In this document: one piece after another, positions 50,779 through 60,231 of the stretch
Position numbering within the stretch: the first letter of the stretch is position 1
Layout: every line of letters begins with the position of its first letter
Assembly: GCF_030144325.1 (NCBI RefSeq)
Contig: NZ_CP126307.1
Coordinates: 2,170,001-2,234,000, forward strand
Source of the DNA: Bosea vestrisii
Lineage (GTDB): Bacteria > Pseudomonadota > Alphaproteobacteria > Rhizobiales > Beijerinckiaceae
Direction: 5' to 3'
Length of the DNA stretch: 64,000 nucleotides
Translations under genes and position numbers: made by a program
The notes under the pieces: generated by a model
Database searches by the model: none
What the model saw: the letters and a program-made list of their open reading frames with translations, nothing else
Told to the model about the DNA's origin: nothing

Positions 50779-50877
50779 TCAGACTTGATGTCACTTGCGC
50801 TTTGTGATGTCTGGTGAGGCAATGGCGAGGAACTGGCGCGAGGCGGAATCGCTCGACGGTACGCCAGAGGAAATTGA

Positions 50878-51582
50878 ATGTCGGAAGCGCTCGCGATCGA
50901 ACCCGTCTCGCCGCATTTGCTGCGCTCGCTGCGCGAGCACGTGCATGAGCGCCTGCGCCGGGCGATCGTCTCCGGCCGCTTCCGCGACGGAGAGCGCCTG
51001 AACGAGCGCCAGCTCGCCGACATGCTCGGCGTCTCGACCACGCCGGTGAAGGACGCGATCCGCATGCTGGAGAGCGAGGGGCTGGTGCGGACCGAGGCCC
51101 GCCGCGGCGTCTTCGTCGAGTTCTCGGCCCGGCAGGCACTGGAGATGGCGCTCGGCCGCGCCGCGCTCGAAAGCGTCATGACGCATATCGCCGCCAATCG
51201 GATCGCCGATGCCGAAATCGCCGGGATGGGCCGCCTGATCGACGAGATGGCCCACGCGACCGAGCACGGAGACCTGGAAGACCTCGTCAACCTGAACGAG
51301 GCCTATCACGGCATGATCCACCGTATCTCGGGCTGCGGCTATCTCGAACGCCGGCTCGACGGCCAGCGTATGTACGACCATGCCCAGCGTATCGCCCTGC
51401 TGGGCGAACCGAGTGAGCGGGCCAGAGGGTTCGAGGAGCATCGCGGCATCTTCGAGGCGCTGCGTGCGCATGAGCCGGCCCGGGCCGAGCAGCGCATGCG
51501 CAGCCATATCGTGCGCTCCGCCAAGAGCCATGTGCGCCAGGTCTTCGGCGCCGATGCGGAAGGATTGGACTACGATGAATGA
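50878..51582 (+). CDS. GntR-family regulator, FadR subfamily
   Basis: 234 residues. N-terminal winged helix with LREHVHERLRRAIVSGRF and LNERQLADMLGVSTTPVKDAIRMLESEGLV, then an all-helical FCD ligand domain with conserved metal-site residues in NEAYHGMIHR and FEEHRGIFEALRAHEP. Divergent from the TctC-type gene and overlapping the DHDPS-family gene by 8 bases, so it likely regulates both through the palindrome upstream. Confidence 0.92.
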   Translation: MSEALAIEPVSPHLLRSLREHVHERLRRAIVSGRFRDGERLNERQLADMLGVSTTPVKDAIRMLESEGLVRTEARRGVFVEFSARQALEMALGRAALESVMTHIAANRIADAEIAGMGRLIDEMAHATEHGDLEDLVNLNEAYHGMIHRISGCGYLERRLDGQRMYDHAQRIALLGEPSERARGFEEHRGIFEALRAHEPARAEQRMRSHIVRSAKSHVRQVFGADAEGLDYDE

Positions 51583-52489
51583 CAAGGTTCGCAGCGCGCT
51601 GCGCGGCATTTCCGGCGTCCATGTCACCGCCTGGAAGGGCGATGGCGAGGCCGACTGGGCGCTGACCGGCACGATCGTCGCGCGCATCGCGAATGCCGGC
51701 ATCCACAACATCGTCTCGGCAGGCAATACGGGCGAGTTCTACCCGATGACGACCGATGAAGTGGTGCGCAGCCACGCGGTCGCGGCGGAAGCTGCCGCCG
51801 GCAAGGCGCTGGTCACCGCCGGCATCGGAAGGTCTTTGCGGGAGGCAATCGCGACCGGCAAGCTCGCCGCCAGGGCCGGCTGCGATGCGGTGATGGTGCA
51901 TCACCCGCTCGACCCCTTCGCCGCCCCACAGAGCCAGGCTGACTACATCCTCGCCATCGCCGATGCGCTGGATATCCCGCTCGTTGCCTATATCCGCTCG
52001 GATGCGATCGGCGTGAAGGACCTCGCCCGTGTCGCGACCCATCCCAACGTCGCCGGCGTCAAGTTCGCCTCCCCCAACATGATGCTGCTCGCCGAATGCG
52101 TCCGCGCCACGCAAGGCACCAGCGCCAACTGGATCTGCGGCCTCGCCGAGGGCTGGGCCGCGCCCTTCCACGCGCTCGGCGCCCGCGGCTTCACCTCCGG
52201 CCTCGTCAACGTCGCGCCCGAACGCTCGCTGGCGATCTGGCGGGCGTTGGAGGCCAATGACTACGACCGCGCTCGCCGCCTCGTCGACGAGATCGCCGGC
52301 TTCGAGACCTTGCGAACCAAATACGGCAACGGCGCCAACGTCACCGTGGTCAAGGAGGCGCTCGGCCTGCTCGGCACCAAGGTCGGCCCCGTGCGCCTTC
52401 CGGGCCTGCCGGAACTCAACGAGGCTGAGCGCGCTGAACTGCGCAAGATTGTCGGAAGCTGGGGCGCGCAGCGGGCGGCAGCGGAATAA
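51575..52489 (+). CDS. DHDPS/NAL-family lyase or dehydratase
   Basis: 304 residues from ATG 51575. (Beta/alpha)8 barrel of the dihydrodipicolinate synthase family: SAGNTGEFYPMTTDE is the 2-oxo-acid binding loop and VAGVKFAS carries the Schiff-base lysine; the catalytic tyrosine is in VAYIRSD. In clusters with an IlvD/Edd dehydratase and a lactonase these enzymes act as 2-keto-3-deoxy-sugar-acid dehydratases or aldolases. The exact sugar is unknown. Confidence 0.88.
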   Translation: MNDKVRSALRGISGVHVTAWKGDGEADWALTGTIVARIANAGIHNIVSAGNTGEFYPMTTDEVVRSHAVAAEAAAGKALVTAGIGRSLREAIATGKLAARAGCDAVMVHHPLDPFAAPQSQADYILAIADALDIPLVAYIRSDAIGVKDLARVATHPNVAGVKFASPNMMLLAECVRATQGTSANWICGLAEGWAAPFHALGARGFTSGLVNVAPERSLAIWRALEANDYDRARRLVDEIAGFETLRTKYGNGANVTVVKEALGLLGTKVGPVRLPGLPELNEAERAELRKIVGSWGAQRAAAE

Positions 52490-52493
52490 CCTC

Positions 52494-52621
52494 TGTCATT
52501 CCGGGGCATCGCGCAGCGATGAACCCGGAACCCACGACCGGGTGAGCCCCTCGTCCAGTGAAAGTCGTTTCACCCAGTCGTGGGTTCCGGGCTCGACCCT
52601 GCGGGCCGCCCCGGAATGACA
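52494..52621. repeat. 128-bp palindromic intergenic repeat (REP-like)
   Basis: Outer arms of 14 perfect bases: TGTCATTCCGGGGC at 52494-52507 and its complement at 52608-52621. Inner arms of 15 perfect bases: 52524-52538 with 52577-52591, and a third pair GGGTGA/TCACCC at 52540-52545 and 52570-52575. The whole unit can fold into one long cruciform. The motif TCATTCCGGGGC is typical of interspersed intergenic palindromes in Rhizobiales genomes. Confidence 0.75.
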
Positions 52622-52660
52622 AGTCGTTGAATTCACAAAGAACACACCGAGGAAACGCCG

Positions 52661-54391
52661 ATGTCCCATCCCCGCAAGACGCCCGACACGCTGCGCTCGA
52701 AGCGCTGGTTCGGCGCCAGCGACCTGCGCTCCTTCGGGCATCGCTCGCGGGCGCTGCAGATGGGCCTGAACCATGACGAGTTCATGGGCAAGCCGGTCAT
52801 CGGCATCCTCAACACCTGGTCCGAGATCAACCCCTGCCACACCCATCTGCGCGACCGCGCCGAGGCGGTTAAGCGCGCGGTCTGGGCCGCCGGCGGCTTC
52901 CCGGTCGAGATCCCCGTGATGTCGGCCTCTGAGCAATACCAGAAGCCGACGACCATGCTCTATCGCAACTTCCTGGCGATGGAGGCGGAGGAATCGATCC
53001 GCTCTCATCCCCTCGACGGCGCGGTGCTGCTCGGCGGCTGCGACAAGTCCACGCCGGCCCTGATCATGGGCGCCTGCAGCGCGGGGCTGCCTTTCATCTT
53101 CGTGCCGGCCGGGCCGATGCTGCGCGGCAACTGGGCCGGCAAGACGCTCGGCTCCGGCGCCGATGTCTGGAAATACTGGGCCGAGAAGGAGGCCGGCAAC
53201 ATCTCCGACGCCGACTGGCGCGACATGGAGAGCGGCATCGCCCGTTCGCACGGCACCTGCATGGTGATGGGCACGGCCGCGACGATGATGAGCCATGCCG
53301 AGGTACTCGGCCTGACCCTGCCCGGCGCTTCCGCCATCCCCGCCGCCGACGCCGCTCATCCGCGCATGGCCGCCGCCGCCGGCAAGCGCATCGTCGAGAT
53401 GGTCTGGGAGGACCTGACGCCCGACCGCATCCTGACCCGCGAGAGCTTCGAGAACGCGCTCACCGTCCATATGGCCGTGGCCGGCTCGACCAACGCCATC
53501 ATCCACCTCGTCGCCATGGCCGGCCGCGCCGGCGTGCCGCTGACGCCCGATGATTTCGACGCCTTCTCGCGCAAGGTCCCGGTGATCGCGAATCTCCGCC
53601 CCTCCGGCGACTTCCTGATGGAGGACTTCTTCTATGCCGGCGGGCTCCCTGCCTTGCTGAAGCAGCTCGAGAGCAAGCTCCACACCAGCGCGATGACGGT
53701 GACCGGCAAGCCGCTTTCCGAGACGATCGCGCTCGCCAAGGTCTATGACGACAACGTCATTCGCCCGCTCGACAGGCCGGTCTCGACCGCCAACGGCCTT
53801 GCCGTGCTCAAGGGCAACCTCGCCCCCGATGGCTGCGTTATCAAGCCCTCCGCGGCCGAGGCGCGCCTGCTCAAGCACAGCGGCCCCGCGCTGGTCTTCG
53901 AGGACTACGACGCGATGATGAAGGCGGTGAACGACGAGGCCCTCGACGTCACCGCAGACCATGTCATGGTGCTGAAGAACTGCGGCCCGGTCGGCGGCCC
54001 CGGCATGCCGGAATGGGGCATGATGCCGATCCCCAAGAAGCTGCTGAAGCAGGGCGTGCGCGACATGCTGCGCCTCTCCGACGCCCGCATGTCCGGCACC
54101 AGCTACGGCGCCTGCGTGCTTCACATCGCGCCCGAGGCCTATATCAAGGGCCCGCTGGCAGCCGTGCAGACCGGCGACATCATCACAGTCGATGTCGAGG
54201 CCCGCACGATTTCGGTTGCGCTCAGCGATGCCGAGATCGCGGCGAGGCTCGCGGCCTGGTCGCCGCCCGACCGCGACTACCCCCGCGGCTGGGGCAAGAT
54301 GTCCGCGGCCCATATCCAGCAGGCCGACAAGGGCTGCGATTTCGACTACCTCACCGGCACGGCGAAGGTGGCGGAGCCCGAGATCCACTAG
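52661..54391 (+). CDS. IlvD/Edd-family dehydratase, sugar-acid type
   Basis: 576 residues. Iron-sulfur cysteines lie in SEINPCHTHL, GGCDKSTPALIMG and RSHGTCMVMGTAATM, all intact. Sequence is of the subgroup that dehydrates aldonic acids (arabinonate, xylonate and similar) to 2-keto-3-deoxy acids rather than the branched-chain amino acid enzyme. It would produce the substrate of the DHDPS-family enzyme upstream. The palindromic repeat separates the two genes, so they may not be co-transcribed. Confidence 0.9.
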   Translation: MSHPRKTPDTLRSKRWFGASDLRSFGHRSRALQMGLNHDEFMGKPVIGILNTWSEINPCHTHLRDRAEAVKRAVWAAGGFPVEIPVMSASEQYQKPTTMLYRNFLAMEAEESIRSHPLDGAVLLGGCDKSTPALIMGACSAGLPFIFVPAGPMLRGNWAGKTLGSGADVWKYWAEKEAGNISDADWRDMESGIARSHGTCMVMGTAATMMSHAEVLGLTLPGASAIPAADAAHPRMAAAAGKRIVEMVWEDLTPDRILTRESFENALTVHMAVAGSTNAIIHLVAMAGRAGVPLTPDDFDAFSRKVPVIANLRPSGDFLMEDFFYAGGLPALLKQLESKLHTSAMTVTGKPLSETIALAKVYDDNVIRPLDRPVSTANGLAVLKGNLAPDGCVIKPSAAEARLLKHSGPALVFEDYDAMMKAVNDEALDVTADHVMVLKNCGPVGGPGMPEWGMMPIPKKLLKQGVRDMLRLSDARMSGTSYGACVLHIAPEAYIKGPLAAVQTGDIITVDVEARTISVALSDAEIAARLAAWSPPDRDYPRGWGKMSAAHIQQADKGCDFDYLTGTAKVAEPEIH

Positions 54392-54454
54392 ATCCGAATC
54401 CGACCGGTTTGGGGAAGGCGATCTGGACGGCCGCCGACTCGTTCCCCGCCGACC

Positions 54455-55321
54455 TCATAGGGCGTCGAAAGCGCCGTCCGGAGGCGCCGCCCAAGGGAAG
54501 CGAGCGAGTACGGCCTCGGCCTCTTGCCTGTTGCGCGGCGCGGGGTCGAGTGCCTCGGCCAACGCATCGATATCGCGCGCTTGCTTTGGGGAGACGCGGC
54601 GCGCGTCGCGGAACGAGATGCTCAGCCCCCAATCGTCCCAGGGCAGGCATTCGCTTCCCGCGAGCGCCGCGGCGTCGCGAAGGATGGAGGCCGCGATCCA
54701 CCACTCGCCTGCTATGCCGGCGGATGCCAAACCGACAATGCCCGGGTCCAGTTCGCCAGAGCGAACTGCGCGCCATGCCGATGCCGCCGATCGCCAGCCA
54801 GTGGACGGAACGTCGGCGACATCGAATGCGATTCGAAAGCCGGCGCGGGCTCGCGGCCCGAGCTGCGCGTCGAGGACCGCCCACTCGCCATCGAAACTGT
54901 GCTCGCAAACATAATGATCTTCCCAGTAACCCGGGTTGAAGTAGCTTGCGAAGCCCGCTCGCAGCCGGGCTGGAACGCCCCTCTCGCGGAGCGCGCTCAC
55001 GGCCAGCAGGGCAAAATCGCGGCAGGTGACGTACAGGTAATTTTCGATGGCGCGATGCACAGAAAGTGGACGCGCGTCGCGACGGACAACCTCCCCCAGG
55101 AGAAGCGACACACGGCGCAGGCTGCGATCTCCTTCGGCAGCCACCGGGACGCCGAAGCCGATCTGGCGCGCCACCGCATGGTGGATGACGAACTCTTCCA
55201 GATTGTCCGCGATCGCTACCGGGTGAGCGGGGAGTTCGCTCAGCCGCAGCCTGTGCGCGCCCGGATCGCTCCACCACGTATGCTCGCCGTCTGCGCTGCC
55301 AGGGTCCATCGGATCATCCAT
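54455..55321 (-). CDS. Transglutaminase-like domain protein
   Basis: 288 residues, no signal peptide. Transglutaminase-like catalytic core with the cysteine in YVTCRDFALLAVSALRERGVPARLRAGF, and His/Asp segment DHYVCEHSFDGEWAVLDAQLG. Members are cysteine proteases or amidases of unknown substrate. It is convergent with the dehydratase gene and divergent from the binding protein at 55459. Confidence 0.8.
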   Translation of the reverse strand: MDDPMDPGSADGEHTWWSDPGAHRLRLSELPAHPVAIADNLEEFVIHHAVARQIGFGVPVAAEGDRSLRRVSLLLGEVVRRDARPLSVHRAIENYLYVTCRDFALLAVSALRERGVPARLRAGFASYFNPGYWEDHYVCEHSFDGEWAVLDAQLGPRARAGFRIAFDVADVPSTGWRSAASAWRAVRSGELDPGIVGLASAGIAGEWWIAASILRDAAALAGSECLPWDDWGLSISFRDARRVSPKQARDIDALAEALDPAPRNRQEAEAVLARFPWAAPPDGAFDAL

Positions 55322-55458
55322 CGCAAACCCAGATCGATCCGGGCACGGAACTCCAATTCGCCCGCCTTGTGCAAGGCCTCGCTGGCGGTCCTTTTTCGAG
55401 CGCCGTCACATCGCTGTAACCGCGCGCGACCAGCGTCGCGGCTCCCTAAGGAGCCGCC

Positions 55459-57009
55459 ATGGTCACCCGCCGCAACCTTCTCGCCGCCGGCCTCGCCGCG
55501 CCTGCGTTCCTGCCCGGATTGGCGCGGGCGCAGGCCGATACGCGCCCGGTGCTGCGTATCGCCGTCCAGGCGCTGCCACCGACGCTGGAGCCGTTCGAAG
55601 CGATCTCGAATGTCGGGTTGCGGCACACCTACAACGTCTTCGACACGCTTTGGCGCCGCGACTTCAACCGCGAGGCTGCGGAAGGCGGGCAGCATTTGCT
55701 GCCGCATCTTGCGACCTCGCTGCGGCAGCGCGACCCGCTGACCTGGGAGGCCAGGCTGCGCGACGGCGTGCGCATGCATGACGGCAGCGTGCTCTCGGCC
55801 GAGGACGTCCTCTCGACCTTCTCGCCCGAGCGCATGTACGGCAAGGAGGTCCAGCACCATGAGGGCCGCGTCAATTTCGGCCACCTTACTGCGGTCGAAG
55901 CAGAGGGGCGCGACACGGTCGTGTTCAGAACCGCGACCCCCGACGTCGCGATGCCGCAGCGCCTGGCCTCCTATGGCGGCTGGATCCATTCGGCGAAATT
56001 CTACAAGGAGCAGGGCCTCGCCGGCATGCGCCAGAAGCCGGTCGGCAGCGGCCCCTATCGCATCGCCTCATTCCAGCGCAACCAGCGCCTCGTGCTCGAA
56101 AGCCATGACGAGTACTGGATGGGCCGCCCTGCTGCGCGCCAGATCATCCTCATCGCCGTGCCGGAAGCCTCGACCCGCCTCGCCGGCCTGCATGCCGGCG
56201 ATTTCGACCTCGTCACCAACCTGCTCCCCGAACAGGCCGAGACCTTCAGGGGCAGCCCGACGCTCGAGGGCGTCGAGATCGTGCTCGATCTTGCGCATAT
56301 CCTCTATTACGACACCCGCAACCCGGTGGTCAGGGATGCGCGCGTCCGGCGCGGACTCAATCACGCCGTCGACATGGAGACGCTCGGCAAGTCGCTCTGG
56401 GGGCCGAATTTCCAGCGCATGGCGGCGCTGCAGACGCCGGCCTTCGGCGATTATTACGACGCCGGCCGCCGTGGTCACGTCTATGACCCCGACCTTGCCC
56501 GCAGGCTCCTGAAGGAAGGCGGCTACAAGGGTGAGGAGATCGTGATCCGGATCGCGCCGGGCTACTATCTGCAGATGGACCTCGCCGTGCAGGTGGTCCA
56601 GCAGATGTGGGAAGCGGTCGGCGTCAGGAGCCGTCTCGAAGCCGCCGAGAACGTCGCCCAGGTGATTCGTCCCGGCGCCGATGTCCGGCCGATCTCGGTC
56701 TCGTTCCGCTTTCCCGATCCGCTCGGCGGCGGCCTGATGGTCAATCTGTCGAAGGACTATTCGACCCAAAAGGCCGGCTTCTGGCAGCCGGTGAAGTTCA
56801 ACGCTATCAGCGACGAGCTCAAGCTCGCGACCGATCCGGCCGAGCGCAAGCGGCTCTGGCTGGCGCTGATGGACGAATACGAGGCGGAGGCCCCGGCGCT
56901 GACCCTCTACCAGGTGCGGGAATATTTCGCGAAGCGCCGCGACGTGAAGTGGAACCACTACCCGCTCTACTACATGGATTTCCGCCCCTTCAACCTGAGC
57001 TTCGCATGA
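55459..57009 (+). CDS. ABC transporter binding protein, family 5 (peptide/oligopeptide type)
   Basis: 516 residues with a signal peptide (TRRNLLAAGLAAPAFLPGLARAQ). SBP_bac_5 features: LRDGVRMHDGSVLSAEDVLSTF, then LESHDEYWMGRPAARQIILI and the tail LWLALMDEYEAEAPALTLYQ. It would bind di- or oligopeptides, nickel or opine-like compounds; permease genes are not in the window nearby. Four bases overlap the metallophosphoesterase gene. Confidence 0.9.
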   Translation: MVTRRNLLAAGLAAPAFLPGLARAQADTRPVLRIAVQALPPTLEPFEAISNVGLRHTYNVFDTLWRRDFNREAAEGGQHLLPHLATSLRQRDPLTWEARLRDGVRMHDGSVLSAEDVLSTFSPERMYGKEVQHHEGRVNFGHLTAVEAEGRDTVVFRTATPDVAMPQRLASYGGWIHSAKFYKEQGLAGMRQKPVGSGPYRIASFQRNQRLVLESHDEYWMGRPAARQIILIAVPEASTRLAGLHAGDFDLVTNLLPEQAETFRGSPTLEGVEIVLDLAHILYYDTRNPVVRDARVRRGLNHAVDMETLGKSLWGPNFQRMAALQTPAFGDYYDAGRRGHVYDPDLARRLLKEGGYKGEEIVIRIAPGYYLQMDLAVQVVQQMWEAVGVRSRLEAAENVAQVIRPGADVRPISVSFRFPDPLGGGLMVNLSKDYSTQKAGFWQPVKFNAISDELKLATDPAERKRLWLALMDEYEAEAPALTLYQVREYFAKRRDVKWNHYPLYYMDFRPFNLSFA

Positions 57010-57857
57010 CCCGCGTCATCGTCCTCTCCGACCCGCATCTCTCCCCCACGCATGGCTTCTTCTGGCCGAACTGGCAGCTCGCCTGCGATGCCGCGGGCCG
57101 GATCGAGGCGGCCTGCACCATCGTCAACGGCGACCTCTGCATCGACGGGCCCGATAGCGACGCCGAGATGGAATTCGCCGCCAGGGCACTGGCCGCGCTG
57201 CCAGGCACCGTGCTGCCATTGCCCGGCAATCACGACATCGGCGACGAGCCACCGGGACAGGATCCGAACCAGATCGTCGACGAGCCCCGCCTCGCCCGTT
57301 GGGATAACGCCATCGGCGCCGATCGCTGGCGCTTCCAGCTCGATGGCTGGACCCTGCTCGGCGTCAACGCGCAGCTCTTCGGTTCCGGGCTTGCCCGCGA
57401 AGCCGAGCAGAACGACTGGCTCGATGCGATGCTCATGGAGAGCAAGGGCGATCGCGTCGCGCTCGTTTTGCACAAGCCGCTCTTCGTCGAGAGCCCGGAC
57501 GAGGCCCTGCCGAGCCCTGCCTCCCTCTGCCCGGCCCCGCGTGGCGAGCTGATACAGCGCCTTTGCAAGGCCGATATCCGGCTGGTCGTCAGCGGTCACC
57601 TGCACGCGTATCGCGACCGCAGCATCGATGGCCTACGCCATCTCTGGGTGCCGTCGCTCGCGTTCTCCGGCAGCCATGGGCTCGACGGTGACGGGCGCTG
57701 CGGCTTCGCCGTGCTGGACTTCGATGGCGACCATGTCGGCGTCGAGATCATCAGGCCAGCAGGCCTCGTCTCGCATGACCTCGCCGCCATCAAGCAGCAT
57801 GGCCGCTATCGCTTTCTGCGCGAGATGCCGCCTTCGCCGCCGCGGATTGCGGCCTGA
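57006..57857 (+). CDS. Calcineurin-like metallophosphoesterase
   Basis: 283 residues from ATG 57006. Dimetal site motifs in order: VIVLSDPHLSP, IVNGDLCIDG, PLPGNHDIGDE, LVVSGHLHAYRD. No signal peptide, so cytoplasmic; similar to CpdA/Icc-type or glycerophosphodiesterase-type enzymes. Translationally coupled to the binding protein, so the imported compound may be phosphorylated (inference). Confidence 0.88.
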   Translation: MTRVIVLSDPHLSPTHGFFWPNWQLACDAAGRIEAACTIVNGDLCIDGPDSDAEMEFAARALAALPGTVLPLPGNHDIGDEPPGQDPNQIVDEPRLARWDNAIGADRWRFQLDGWTLLGVNAQLFGSGLAREAEQNDWLDAMLMESKGDRVALVLHKPLFVESPDEALPSPASLCPAPRGELIQRLCKADIRLVVSGHLHAYRDRSIDGLRHLWVPSLAFSGSHGLDGDGRCGFAVLDFDGDHVGVEIIRPAGLVSHDLAAIKQHGRYRFLREMPPSPPRIAA

Positions 57858-57923
57858 GTGCCAACTGGCGCTTCCGGCGAGGCCCGACTAGCCTTGTTCC
57901 GGGCAGCGGGCGCAAGGGCGGCG

Positions 57924-58673
57924 ATGACGAAATCTGAGTTGGACGAGCGCCGTTTCGATCCTGCGGTCGCCTATGAGATGCCGACCAACTCGCAGATCGA
58001 GCAGGAGCGCTGGGTCTTCGCCATGTGCAATGGCCGTCGCGATGGCCGCTTCGCCGAGATCGGCGCCTTCGACGGCGTCCTGCACAGCAACAGCTACTTC
58101 CTCGAAACGGCGCATGGCTGGCAGGGCGTCTGTGTCGAGCCCAATCCCGGCCTCTTCGCCAAACTGAGCGTCAGCCGCACAGCGATCTGCCTGGAACGGG
58201 CCGTCTACCGTGAGTCGGGGCAGGTCCTGTCCTTTATTCCCTCGCAGGAAATCGGCACCCTGGCCGAATTCGCCGGCAGCGATCGCTATGCCGAGGATCG
58301 CGCCCATTCGGCCGCGACGCATGGACTGATCCAGGTCGAGACCATCAGCTTCGCCGAGATCGCGACGATGGGCGATTTCGCCGAGACCGGCTTCGACTAT
58401 GTCTCGCTCGACACGGAAGGCTCTGAGCTCGATATCCTGCGCACCATCGATCTTGCGCGTCATCGCATCGCGCTCCTCACCATCGAGCACAACTTCGTCG
58501 AGCCGCGGCGCGAAGAGATGCGGCGTCTGCTCGCCGAGGCCGGCTATGAACGGCTCAATGTCGGCTTCGACGACTGGTATTGGCACTCTGCGACCCTCGC
58601 CGCGCGCAACCGCGGGTTGGTCGTCGACCACATCGCCATCAACCGGCATTTCAAGAGCATTTTCAAAGACTAG
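57924..58673 (+). CDS. FkbM-family methyltransferase
   Basis: 249 residues from ATG 57924. SAM-binding region with FAEIGAFDGVLHSNSYFLE and CVEPNPGLFAKL, then DYVSLDTEGSELDIL, all FkbM hallmarks. These methylate sugars of surface polysaccharides or glycans. It begins the polysaccharide block on the right side of the window. Confidence 0.87.
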   Translation: MTKSELDERRFDPAVAYEMPTNSQIEQERWVFAMCNGRRDGRFAEIGAFDGVLHSNSYFLETAHGWQGVCVEPNPGLFAKLSVSRTAICLERAVYRESGQVLSFIPSQEIGTLAEFAGSDRYAEDRAHSAATHGLIQVETISFAEIATMGDFAETGFDYVSLDTEGSELDILRTIDLARHRIALLTIEHNFVEPRREEMRRLLAEAGYERLNVGFDDWYWHSATLAARNRGLVVDHIAINRHFKSIFKD

Positions 58674-58829
58674 ACGCCGGCTGGCATCTCAGCCCGGTAG
58701 CCGTGGTAACCACGCCGGTCAGCAGGGCGCATGCCCAAGCGGATGTTGACGTAGTTTAGCAAGTCTGGAAGAAGCACGCCCGAAGCAACGAGGCCACTGG
58801 GCCTGCCTGCCGACATTCCGGGGTGCTCT

Positions 58830-60170
58830 GTGACTTCGCCAACCGCGCAGCGATTTATTGAACGCGTCAACGACCGCTCGGTCGTGATCGGCATCGTCGG
58901 CCTCGGCTATGTCGGCATCCCGCTGGCGCTCGCGGCCCTGCGCCAGGGCATCAAGGTCGTCGGCTTCGACATCGACCAGAGGCGCGTCGACGATCTCAAC
59001 GCCGGTCGCAGCGCGATCAAGCACATCCCGATGGACCTGATCATCGAAGGCGCCAAGGCCGGCAATTTCGTCGCGACCACCGATTTCGATCGCATGGCCG
59101 AGCCCGACGCGTTGCTCATCGCCGTGCCGACACCGCTGACCAAGTACCGAGAGCCCGACCTCTCCTATGTCGTCAAGACGACCGAGGCGATCGCCAAGCG
59201 TCTGCGCAAGGATCAGCTCGTCGTGCTGGAATCGACGACCTATCCCGGCACGACCGACGAAGTCATGCGTCCGATCCTGGAAAAGGCGACCGGGCTGAAA
59301 AGCGGCGAGGAATTCTTCCTCGCCTTCTCGCCGGAGCGCGAGGACCCGGGCAATCCCGATTTCGGGACCTCGACGATTCCCAAGGTCGTCGGCGGTGACG
59401 GGGCTGATGCGCTCGCCATGTCGATGGCACTCTACGGCGCTCTCGTCGTCAAGGCGGTGCCGGTCTCATCGACCGCGACCGCGGAGGCGGTGAAGCTGAC
59501 CGAGAACATCTTCCGCGCCGTCAATATCGCCCTCGTCAACGAGCTCAAGACCGTCTACGCGGCGATGGGCATCGACGTTTGGGAGGTGATCGAGGCCGCC
59601 AAGACCAAGCCCTTCGGTTTCATGCCCTTCTATCCGGGCCCCGGCCTCGGCGGTCACTGCATCCCGATCGACCCGTTCTACCTGACCTGGAAGGCGCGCG
59701 AATACGATGTCGCGACGCGCTTCATCGAGCTCGCCGGCGAGATCAACACCCGGATGCCCTATCAGGTGGTCGACCAGCTCGCCGCTTTGCTCGATTCGAA
59801 GGGGCACAAGAACCTCAGTGACGCAAAGATCCTGATCCTCGGCATCGCCTATAAGAAAAACATCGACGACATGCGCGAGAGCCCCTCGCTCAAGCTGATC
59901 GAGCTGATCGAGAAACGCGGCGCCCATGTCGAGTTCCACGACCCCTTCATCCCGGTGGTCCCGCCGACGCGCGAGCATGCCGAGCTGACCGGCCGCAAGA
60001 GCGCCCCGGTCGACAAGGCCTCGCTCGCCGGTTTCGACGCCGTGCTGATCGCGACCGACCATGACGACGTCGATTACAAGGCGATCGTCGCCGGCTCGAA
60101 GCTTGTGGTCGATACCCGCAATGCCTGCGCCCGCGCCGGCATCAAGGCGGACAACGTCTTCAAGGCCTGA
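58830..60170 (+). CDS. wbpA: UDP-GlcNAc 6-dehydrogenase, WbpA-like
   Basis: 446 residues with a GTG start. NAD-binding motif GIVGLGYVGIPLALAALRQG, the catalytic cysteine in PGPGLGGHCIPIDPFYL, and LGIAYKKNIDDMRESPSL near the C-terminus, as in UDP-sugar dehydrogenases that oxidise C6 to a carboxylate. The following genes match WbpB, WbpD and WbpE of Pseudomonas, so UDP-GlcNAc is the likely substrate and the product enters the diacetamido-glucuronic acid pathway. Confidence 0.9.
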   Translation: MTSPTAQRFIERVNDRSVVIGIVGLGYVGIPLALAALRQGIKVVGFDIDQRRVDDLNAGRSAIKHIPMDLIIEGAKAGNFVATTDFDRMAEPDALLIAVPTPLTKYREPDLSYVVKTTEAIAKRLRKDQLVVLESTTYPGTTDEVMRPILEKATGLKSGEEFFLAFSPEREDPGNPDFGTSTIPKVVGGDGADALAMSMALYGALVVKAVPVSSTATAEAVKLTENIFRAVNIALVNELKTVYAAMGIDVWEVIEAAKTKPFGFMPFYPGPGLGGHCIPIDPFYLTWKAREYDVATRFIELAGEINTRMPYQVVDQLAALLDSKGHKNLSDAKILILGIAYKKNIDDMRESPSLKLIELIEKRGAHVEFHDPFIPVVPPTREHAELTGRKSAPVDKASLAGFDAVLIATDHDDVDYKAIVAGSKLVVDTRNACARAGIKADNVFKA

Positions 60171-60231
60171 TAGAACGGCGCCGGCGAGGCCTGCCTGGCC
60201 GGCACGACGCACGAGATCGAGACGGACAATC

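Noticed and set aside
49688..51139. Long version of the TctC-type gene starting at 51139
   Set aside because: The extra N-terminal residues are antisense to the GntR gene and run through the operator; the signal peptide starts at 50674.
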